Shown: one piece after another, positions 57,199-64,000 of the stretch | How the letters are laid out: every line of letters starts with the position of its first letter | How positions within the stretch are numbered: position 1 is the stretch's first letter | From: VRUG01 sp965372745 | Lineage (GTDB): Bacteria; Planctomycetota; Phycisphaerae; Sedimentisphaerales; Anaerobacaceae | Length of the DNA stretch: 64,000 nt | Reading direction: 5' to 3' | Assembly: GCA_965372745.1 (NCBI GenBank) | Contig: CBDVDM010000008.1 | Location: forward strand, 3,589-67,588 | Translations under genes and position numbers: made by a program | Notes under the pieces: model-generated | The model's input: only the letters and a program-made list of their open reading frames with translations | Databases searched by the model: none | What the model was told of the DNA's origin: nothing

Positions 57199-60100
57199 AT
57201 GAAGTTACAAACTAAAATTACAGTAATGGCTATGCTCGTTCTGGGGCTCAGTCTTGCTTTTGCCCCGGCACAGGCGCAGGCCGACGACTCGGTGATTTGG
57301 GCATGGGGAAGCAACGGGGACGGTCAATCGACTGTGCCGGATCCTAATACGGGTTTTACGGCTGTTGCTGGCGGCTGGTATCACTCGCTTGGCCTGGAAA
57401 CCGACGGCTCGATTGCGGCCTGGGGAAGCAATGGGTGGGGTCAATGCGATGTACCGGATCCCAATACGAGTTTTACGGCCATCGCGGGCGGCTGGTGGCA
57501 TTCTCTTGGCCTGAAAACCGACGGCTCGATTGTGGCTTGGGGACAAAACACTTACGGTCAATGCGATGTGCCGGATCCTAATACGGGTTTTACGGCCATC
57601 GCGGGCGGCAGTTATCACTCGCTTGGCCTGAAGACCGGCGGCTCGATTGTGGCATGGGGAGACAACACTTACGGTCAATGCGACGTGCCGGATCCTAATA
57701 CGGGTTTTACAGCCATCGCAGCCGGCCGAAGGCACTCGCTCGGCCTGAAAACCGACGGCTCTATTGTGGCATGGGGAGACAACGAATACGGTCAATGCAA
57801 TGTGCCGGATCCAAATACGGGTTTTACAGCCATCGCAGTTGGCAGCCGTCACTCGCTTGGCCTGAAAACCGACGGTTCGATTGTGGCCTGGGGAGACAAT
57901 TCGTACGGTCAAAGCGATGTGCCGGATCCAAATACGGGTTTTACGGCCATTGCGACCTACGGGTATCACTCGCTTGGTCTGAAAACCGACGGCTCGGTTG
58001 TTGCATGGGGAGACAATGGGTACGGTCAAAGTGATGTACCGGAACCAAATACTGGTTTTACGGCCATCGCGGCTGGCGGGTTTCACTCGCTTGGCTTGAA
58101 CCAGGATTCGCAGCCACCGCCAGTTGTTGTCACATCCAGCTACAGCGGTGGGTACCTCCCGAAGAATGTTGTGGATGCTGATTATCTGACGATATGGCGC
58201 TCTCAGTTACTTAATGATCCGAACAACGAGACTGAGTGGATTTATGTCGACTACAACAGCCCTAAGACATTCGATACCGTCCGTATCTTGTGGGGGGTTG
58301 GAGGTGACAAGTGGCAAAGTGATTATGCCCAGTCTTTTAACATCCAGGTCTCGAACGATGCTACCAACTGGACCACTAAGTATTCTACCACTAATGGCGG
58401 TAAAGGACTGATGCTGATACCTATCGGCATAACAACGGCTCAATACGTTAAGATTGAATGTACGGCACCTGGCCTATGGAATGGCGAGTGGGGTATTGGA
58501 GACTGCTCCTATTATATGATAGGCGAGATTAGTACCTACACCAATTACCCATATAGCTCCGCATCATCGAGCGCAAGCGGGTACGAGGCACACAAGGCAC
58601 GGGATGGAGATTTAGATAGCGGCTGGCGCTCCAGCGCAGGCGGTACTCAGAGCCTTACACTCACTTATGAAGATACAGCTACATTCTGTTTTGCTACCAT
58701 AGTATGGGGTGATACCTATCCCACTTCTTACACCGTTGAGGTAAATGACAGCAACGGTTGGGAGACTGTTTACAGTGTTACCGATGGTGATGGCGGAGTC
58801 GATGACTTCTGGCTGGAGGTGGAATGGGTTTATGACGAAGGCAAAGACGACTATGTGCCCAAGCCTTGCCATGACGTCCGTCTGACCTGCACAGCAGGTG
58901 GGGCATCTTATGAGGTTCGCGAATTCAGGGTATCTATTGGTTACCAGGCACCGGAGGCCTTTGCCTCTGAGGCGTGGGCGCAGGCTGACATGAGCAGTCC
59001 TGACGATAGCTACCTGTATTGTCCCGGTATGGTAACCGACGGCGGCCTGGACCCGAACTACAGTCGATGGGCTTCAGGAAACTATGCCAAGGAACAGGTA
59101 CTTTGTATTGACATGGGCAGTGAGCAGACCTTTAGTGAAATGAAGCTCTATTGGAATGATAGTGCCAGTGATTCCAACTGTACCATTTCAGGTTCGACAG
59201 ATGGAAAGAGCTGGACTGAACTTGACGATATTCAGGATCCGAACGGCGGTGATGACACCATCACATTTACCGAGACAACAGCCCGGTTTGTGAAGGTTGA
59301 ATTCGAGAAAGATATATTCTATAAGGCGAATGAAAATTACCCCGAGTTAGAGGAATGGCCTTTCTCGGTCAAGGAAATCTACATTATCCCCGGCGCTCTT
59401 GCTACTTCCTGCTGGTCTTATGAATGGGGCCCGCAGGTACCTTTCAAGGCAGTGGATGGAGATTTGGAGACAGCATGGTGTTCAATGCCTCCGTGGGGAA
59501 GCTGGGGCCAGGCACCTACAGGAGATATTAACGACCAGACAATTACCATTGACTACGGTGTGGATGGAACAACCATTGATACTGTTATACTGCACTGGAC
59601 AGACTGGTTCGCCAAGTCCTATTCAGTCGATGTCTGTGACCATGACCAGAACAGCTGGACAAGTATCTATTCGACCACCGAGGGTAATGGAGGCACAGAC
59701 GTTATTGTTCTGGCCTCGTCGGTGGATGTCAACTACATGCGTGTCCATTGCACCGAGCGTGGAGATGAAACGGTCGGCTATGCCCTCAAGGAGATTGAGG
59801 CAGTAATGCGCACCCGGATGTCGGATACCGATATTGATTACGGCAGTCCACAGACTTTCAATACCGTTCGTATTCTCTGGAACAAGCTGGACAACGGTCA
59901 GGACTTCAGGATTCAAACGTCGAACGATGCATCAAGCTGGACAACCAGGTACAGCAGCGATAACGGCGGCGAAGGACTGATGCTGCTCCCAATTGAAAAG
60001 ATAACGGCCCGGTATGTGAGGATTCAACACTATGAGTCAAGTTCGTGGAATAACTGCTGGTCATATATGATTGCGGATACAAGCGTCTACCTTAGTTACC

Positions 60101-63100
60101 CTTATGGCGAGGCTTCTTCAAACGCAAGCGGCTATGAGGCATACAAGGCCCAAGACGATGATTTAGCTACAGGCTGGCGTTCCAGTGCAGGAGGTACTCA
60201 GAGCTATACACTTACTTATGAGAATCCCACCAAGCTGTGTTTTGCCACCATAATATGGGGTGATACCTACGCCACTTCTTACACCGTTGAGGTCAACGAC
60301 GGTAACGAGTGGAGTACAGGCTACAGTACCACCAGCGGAGACGGCGGTATCGATGACATCTGGCTGGACGTCGGCTGGCATGACCCCAACATATACGATA
60401 ACGATTGGAACTATGTTTCTACGCCGCAGCTTAAGGTTCGTCTGACCTGCACGGCTGGCGGCGCTTCGTACGAAGTTCGCGAGTTCAGGGTATCGCTCGG
60501 CAATCAGTATCCGCAGGTCTATGCCTCCGAGGCATGGAAAAATGCCGATGCGTTTGATAGCCCGTACTGGCGATATCAGTATTGCCCGGGCTTTTTGGTC
60601 AACGGCGGTATAGACGGCGACTACTGCCGCTGGGCCACCGGAAACTTGGCTAAGTACCAGGATATTTGTATTGATATGGGTTCGGAGCAGACGTTTGATG
60701 AGATTAAGATATACTGGCAGGCGGATGCCGACTGTAACGACTATACGATTTTAGGTTCGACAAACGGCAAAAGCTGGACCGAGCTTTCCCATCAGACCAG
60801 CACGACCGGCGATGTGGACTCCATCACTTTTACAGAGGCAACTGCCCGGTTTGTGAAGCTTGAGCTGGAAAATATAGTTGACAGGCCATATTCGATTAAG
60901 GAACTCTATATTATCCCCGGCACTTTTGCCACTTCATGCCGGTCGGATGAATGGGGTTCACAGGTGCCTTTCAGGGCAGTGGATGGTGATTTGACCACGG
61001 GTTGGTACTCAGTACCGCCTTGGGGCAATTATGACCATAGTCCCTCAGAGTCTGTGCTCAATGACCAGACAATCACCATTGATTATGGACAAGACAAGGC
61101 AGCCTTTAACACCATTATCCTACACTGGGGCGGTTGGTTTGCCAGGTCATATTCCATTGATTCTTCAGATACTCTGGATGCCAACTGGACAAACATTTAT
61201 TCAACCACTATAGGAGATGGCAGCACAGACCTTATTTTACTTGATAACGATGTAAATACCCAGTTTTTGCGGGTTCACTGTACCAAACGAGGAAATACCA
61301 AAGTCAGTTATTCTCTCGAGGAGATTGTGCTGGAGTCGCGTATCCGATATCCGGTTGTGACGGCCAGTTCAACTGAGGGTTCGTATGTACCCGCCAATGC
61401 TATTGACGATTCAGATACGAGTCGCTGGGCATCTTCCTGGTCAGACCCGCAGTGGATACAGATAGACTATGGCCAGCTAAGGCAGTTTGATGAGGTTCGT
61501 CTCTACTGGGAGAATGCCTACGGCAAATCCTACCAGATTCAAACATCAGACAACGGCAGCAGCTGGACGACCCGTTACAGTACGACGACCGGAGACGGCG
61601 GAATCGATCTCATTGACCTGGGCCAGGCTGTAACAGCCCGGTATATCCGGATGTACGCCACTGAACGCGGGACGGGTTATGGTTATTCACTATATGATTT
61701 CAGACCACAATTGAGCAGCCCGCCTGTAAAATTAGCTACTGCGGACCCTGAGTCTTTGACTGCAAGCAGTGCAACCGCCAGCTCTCAGGGCGGTTCAGCT
61801 TCCAATGCCATTGACGCTTCAGATGCAACCCGATGGGCATCAGACTGGTCAGACCCGCAGTGGATAAGGATAGACCTTGGCGAATCAAAGCAGTTCAACC
61901 AGGTTCGTCTCTACTGGGAGACAGCCTACGGTAAATCCTACTTGATTCAGACCTCCGACGATGACAGCACCTGGACGACCCACTACAGCACAACGAGTGG
62001 ACAGGGCGGCGATGAGACGGTTAATCTGGACGGGACAGTAACAGCCCGATATGTTCGTATGTACGGGACAGAACGCGGGACAGGTTATGGTTATTCGCTG
62101 TACGATTTCAGGCCTAAGTATGCTGCGCCTGGTAAACGGCTCCTGGTCAATGGCCAGCCGTTCATTATGAAGGGCGTCTGCTATGGTGGAACACCGGTAG
62201 GAATGAATTACCATTATAACTGGTCCGGCGATGCGGATATGTATAATACAGACCTGCCGCTGCTGGAGGATATCGGATGTAACGTCATCCGTTTATACCA
62301 GCCGCCGCTATATCCGGACGGTATGGATGCTGCTTATGAGAAAGGAATCTATGTGCTGATGGGTTATGACATTGCTCAAGGCTCTGATATCACCGACCCG
62401 AATGTTCGGAATGCCTTTAAATCACATTTTCTTGAGATGGTAGAGCAATGGAAGGACCATCCGGCGGTACTTATGTGGTCGATAGCCAATGAATACAACG
62501 TCCATGTCGGAGACGCAAACAAACCCTTATGGTACGCGTTGGTGGATGAGTGCGCTGCTGCCGCCAAACAGATTGAAGGCAACAATTACCATCCGGTAAC
62601 AACTGTCAACGTTGAGGTCGGAGACCTTGAGAGCCGTGAAACTATGGGCTGTGCCGACAGTAATATGCCAAACCTGGACGTCTGGTCTGTCAATGTTTAT
62701 AGAGGCCGGTACTTCTTTGACCTGTTCGCACTGGATAAGTTTGCAAGCTGGACCGATAAGCCGATGTGTATTACTGAGTTCGGCTGTGACGTTTATGATA
62801 CACTTGAGGAGCAGGTAAACGAGACCCCGCAGGCCGAGTATATGAGGAACTGGTGGGTCGAGATGTTAGCCAATGGCAGTGGGCTTAACCCGGACAAACC
62901 ATGTATTGGCGGAACCCTCTTCCAGTACGCCGATGACTGGAACAAACAGGGCGACTCCAGTGGACACGCCCTCTGGCCGACCGGCGGATGCTGGAACCTC
63001 CACGATTCGATATGGGACCCCAACATTCAGAACCTTAAGCCGAACTGGGAAGATGAATGGGTTGGAATAGTAGGCATTGCACCGGATACATACGAAAAGA

Positions 63101-63723
63101 CTATACGAGAGGCTTACTACTCGCTGCAGGAGGTATGGAATGCGGATGCCAACTCGGACAACTTCGCCAGCGATACTCAGAGTGATTACACTTGGTTCGG
63201 AGACACACACAGCTATGACGACGCCAACGAGTGGGTCAACACCTCTGATGGTGCCAATGGTTATGTCGCTATGAATTTAGGCATCGATGCCAATTCGGTT
63301 GCAACCCAGGCCGACTTCTGCTTTACCGATACGGCCGATTCAAACGGTGCTATCTGTGCATTTGTCAGGGTAACAGCTGGAACTAACCCAGGCAGCCAGG
63401 ACAGTTACTGTGCGATAATAGATGTAAATGACGGCGGTTCTGTGCACTCAGCACTTTACAGAACCAATGGCGGAACATGGACATCGCTGGTAAGCGGTGA
63501 CAGTTATCCCAAGCCGGGCCTGGACGAATGGCATACAATCAGGTTCGCAGCCAGGGATAACTTCCTGACGCTGTTTATAGACGGGCACAATGTGTTTAGT
63601 TACGAGGACACTTCCGGTTCGTCAATAACCGCAGCCGGTGATGTATCTATTAAAACGATGGACGGAGACGCATACATCGACAATTACTTTGCGATTACAT
63701 GCGGCTTCGGCGGTGATAATTAA
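57199..63723 (+). CDS. Giant secreted mosaic: RCC1 repeats, ten discoidin-like domains, clan GH-A glycoside hydrolase, LamG-like end
   Basis: The 2174-residue exported protein has a signal peptide (about 1-29). Seven 39-residue RCC1/propeller repeats follow (about 32-305, consensus AWGDN-x-YGQ-x-DVPDPNTGF). About ten F5/8 type C (discoidin) domains cover about 309-1641, then a TIM-barrel glycoside hydrolase (about 1644-1984) and a concanavalin-like C-terminal domain (about 1988-2174). The hydrolase shows GH-A motifs: acid/base Glu1765 in MWSIANEYN and nucleophile Glu1860 in CITEFGCD. NTDLPLLEDIGCNVIRLYQP resembles GH2/GH72-type enzymes. It probably binds and cuts or remodels a complex polysaccharide outside the cell. 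A good AAGGAG site precedes the ATG. Substrate unknown. Confidence 0.85.
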   Translation: MKLQTKITVMAMLVLGLSLAFAPAQAQADDSVIWAWGSNGDGQSTVPDPNTGFTAVAGGWYHSLGLETDGSIAAWGSNGWGQCDVPDPNTSFTAIAGGWWHSLGLKTDGSIVAWGQNTYGQCDVPDPNTGFTAIAGGSYHSLGLKTGGSIVAWGDNTYGQCDVPDPNTGFTAIAAGRRHSLGLKTDGSIVAWGDNEYGQCNVPDPNTGFTAIAVGSRHSLGLKTDGSIVAWGDNSYGQSDVPDPNTGFTAIATYGYHSLGLKTDGSVVAWGDNGYGQSDVPEPNTGFTAIAAGGFHSLGLNQDSQPPPVVVTSSYSGGYLPKNVVDADYLTIWRSQLLNDPNNETEWIYVDYNSPKTFDTVRILWGVGGDKWQSDYAQSFNIQVSNDATNWTTKYSTTNGGKGLMLIPIGITTAQYVKIECTAPGLWNGEWGIGDCSYYMIGEISTYTNYPYSSASSSASGYEAHKARDGDLDSGWRSSAGGTQSLTLTYEDTATFCFATIVWGDTYPTSYTVEVNDSNGWETVYSVTDGDGGVDDFWLEVEWVYDEGKDDYVPKPCHDVRLTCTAGGASYEVREFRVSIGYQAPEAFASEAWAQADMSSPDDSYLYCPGMVTDGGLDPNYSRWASGNYAKEQVLCIDMGSEQTFSEMKLYWNDSASDSNCTISGSTDGKSWTELDDIQDPNGGDDTITFTETTARFVKVEFEKDIFYKANENYPELEEWPFSVKEIYIIPGALATSCWSYEWGPQVPFKAVDGDLETAWCSMPPWGSWGQAPTGDINDQTITIDYGVDGTTIDTVILHWTDWFAKSYSVDVCDHDQNSWTSIYSTTEGNGGTDVIVLASSVDVNYMRVHCTERGDETVGYALKEIEAVMRTRMSDTDIDYGSPQTFNTVRILWNKLDNGQDFRIQTSNDASSWTTRYSSDNGGEGLMLLPIEKITARYVRIQHYESSSWNNCWSYMIADTSVYLSYPYGEASSNASGYEAYKAQDDDLATGWRSSAGGTQSYTLTYENPTKLCFATIIWGDTYATSYTVEVNDGNEWSTGYSTTSGDGGIDDIWLDVGWHDPNIYDNDWNYVSTPQLKVRLTCTAGGASYEVREFRVSLGNQYPQVYASEAWKNADAFDSPYWRYQYCPGFLVNGGIDGDYCRWATGNLAKYQDICIDMGSEQTFDEIKIYWQADADCNDYTILGSTNGKSWTELSHQTSTTGDVDSITFTEATARFVKLELENIVDRPYSIKELYIIPGTFATSCRSDEWGSQVPFRAVDGDLTTGWYSVPPWGNYDHSPSESVLNDQTITIDYGQDKAAFNTIILHWGGWFARSYSIDSSDTLDANWTNIYSTTIGDGSTDLILLDNDVNTQFLRVHCTKRGNTKVSYSLEEIVLESRIRYPVVTASSTEGSYVPANAIDDSDTSRWASSWSDPQWIQIDYGQLRQFDEVRLYWENAYGKSYQIQTSDNGSSWTTRYSTTTGDGGIDLIDLGQAVTARYIRMYATERGTGYGYSLYDFRPQLSSPPVKLATADPESLTASSATASSQGGSASNAIDASDATRWASDWSDPQWIRIDLGESKQFNQVRLYWETAYGKSYLIQTSDDDSTWTTHYSTTSGQGGDETVNLDGTVTARYVRMYGTERGTGYGYSLYDFRPKYAAPGKRLLVNGQPFIMKGVCYGGTPVGMNYHYNWSGDADMYNTDLPLLEDIGCNVIRLYQPPLYPDGMDAAYEKGIYVLMGYDIAQGSDITDPNVRNAFKSHFLEMVEQWKDHPAVLMWSIANEYNVHVGDANKPLWYALVDECAAAAKQIEGNNYHPVTTVNVEVGDLESRETMGCADSNMPNLDVWSVNVYRGRYFFDLFALDKFASWTDKPMCITEFGCDVYDTLEEQVNETPQAEYMRNWWVEMLANGSGLNPDKPCIGGTLFQYADDWNKQGDSSGHALWPTGGCWNLHDSIWDPNIQNLKPNWEDEWVGIVGIAPDTYEKTIREAYYSLQEVWNADANSDNFASDTQSDYTWFGDTHSYDDANEWVNTSDGANGYVAMNLGIDANSVATQADFCFTDTADSNGAICAFVRVTAGTNPGSQDSYCAIIDVNDGGSVHSALYRTNGGTWTSLVSGDSYPKPGLDEWHTIRFAARDNFLTLFIDGHNVFSYEDTSGSSITAAGDVSIKTMDGDAYIDNYFAITCGFGGDN
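57292..58100 (+). repeat. Seven tandem 117-bp units encoding RCC1-like repeats
   Basis: Each unit encodes about 39 residues ending in HSLGLKTDGSIVAWG. The DNA is strongly conserved between units (GTGCCGGATCC-TAATACGGG recurs), indicating recent expansion or gene conversion. The repeats also create a 293-codon open frame on the other strand (57205-58086), which is a by-product. Confidence 0.85.
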
Positions 63724-63752
63724 CATTTGTTAGTTAATTTGATGTAAATACC

Positions 63753-63792
63753 ACGGTGCGCTTCTGGAGACAGGATCGCACCGTATTTTTTT
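63753..63792 (+). terminator. Rho-independent terminator of the giant secreted protein gene
   Basis: ACGGTGCG (63753-63760) pairs perfectly with CGCACCGT (63777-63784) across a 16-nt loop and is followed by ATTTTTTTAT, 30 bp after the stop codon. Confidence 0.88.
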
Positions 63793-63804
63793 ATATCAAT
63801 CCTC

Positions 63805-63833
63805 GAACTGAAAATCTGTGTGTTGGTGGTTCA
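63805..63833 (+). other. Degenerate tRNA-Phe fragment, copy 4
   Basis: GAACTGAAAATCTG then TGTGTTGGTGGTTCA matches the anticodon arm and T-arm start of the fragment at 25728 with a few transitions. It directly abuts the second copy of the long direct repeat, showing that fragment and repeat belong to one mobile-element border module. Confidence 0.6.
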
Positions 63834-64000
63834 GGATGTGGGGGAGATTTTGTGATACTTTTGTTCTTGATAACACTTCTAAAGGATCGGTTTTGCCAGT
63901 CGTTCAAGTGCCGGTGCGTGCCAAAGTGTGTGCCAAGTTCGCTCCCATGGCGTTCATCCGGTGTTCACTTGTGTTTCGCTCGTCGTCATAAGTTCTTTTT
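63834..64000. repeat. Long direct repeat, copy 2 (right border, runs to window end)
   Basis: Nearly identical to 25526-25680, with a 12-bp expansion around GTGCGTGCCAAAGTGTGTGCC. It is in the same orientation as the left copy, so the two enclose about 38.3 kb. The true right edge is beyond the window. No gene lies in 63724-64000. Confidence 0.8.

Noticed and set aside
57205..58086. 293-codon minus-strand frame opposite the RCC1 repeats
   Set aside because: It mirrors the repeated DNA of the sense gene, has no independent signals and encodes low-complexity repeats.
57292..58100. CRISPR-like periodic repeats
   Set aside because: The 117-bp periodicity is coding (RCC1 repeats in frame), without short identical repeats and unique spacers. 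I saw no CRISPR array elsewhere in the window.

Overview
The window looks like a chromosomal segment from a Gram-negative planctomycete of the class Phycisphaerae (Sedimentisphaerales-like). The evidence is a single dockerin-like tail (D-x-D-x-D-G-x-V-D-F-x-D-F then N-N-W) on a secreted protein, a type III glutamine synthetase, discoidin/RCC1 mosaic secreted proteins, TonB/ExbBD machinery and moderate GC. This assignment is inference; no rRNA or other marker gene is present.

Layout. 1-3.3 kb (minus): TetR regulator, TolC-type outer-membrane lipoprotein, RND adaptor, and the first codons of a presumed RND pump. 3.4-17.8 kb (minus): a nitrogen and glutamine-amide transcription unit, glnN-gltB-gltD-nadE-carB-carA, ending in a truncated hisH. 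18.2-20.7 kb (minus): glnB (PII), amt and an outer-membrane barrel protein. Both nitrogen units are preceded by textbook GG-N10-GC sigma-54 promoters. The divergent gene at 21.2 kb encodes a GAF/AAA+/Fis sigma-54 activator, translationally coupled to a PEP/pyruvate-binding protein. 25.3-26.1 kb: gene-free DNA carrying tRNA-Phe 3' fragments and a 155-bp direct repeat. 26.1-36.5 kb: two Sel1-repeat proteins flank an operon DUF3450-exbB(CBS)-exbB-exbD-tonB-TPR. 36.7 kb: tyrosine recombinase. 38.1-44.1 kb: secreted beta-helix-like protein, lipoprotein and TonB-dependent receptor. 44.2-46.6 kb: a CheW-like gene, a candidate small RNA and decayed remnants of a duplicated pho block. 46.7-56.5 kb: phoB-phoR, two tiny genes, porin, pstS-pstC-pstA-pstB, a small unknown gene and phoU. 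57.2-63.7 kb: a 2174-residue secreted glycoside-hydrolase mosaic. 63.8-64.0 kb: a second copy of the direct repeat next to another tRNA-Phe fragment.

Main discovery. Seven promoters share one geometry: three (once four) 7-bp direct repeats resembling TTCTAAC in strict 11-bp phase, then exactly 10 bp, then a -10-like hexamer. This is the layout of PhoB boxes, with a sequence unlike the E. coli box. Sites lie upstream of phoB, the tiny-gene pair, the porin and pstS. They also lie upstream of the CheW-like gene, the exb/ton operon and the secreted-protein/TonB-receptor operon. The last two promoters sit inside a conserved ~180-bp duplicated block. The window therefore appears to encode a phosphate-starvation regulon that includes a dedicated TonB-energised outer-membrane import system of unknown substrate, whose energiser carries an unusual MgtE-like CBS pair.

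The nitrogen half is coherent too: a sigma-54 activator, PII (with Phe at the usual uridylylation position), Amt, GS III and GOGAT, followed by enzymes that consume glutamine amide nitrogen.
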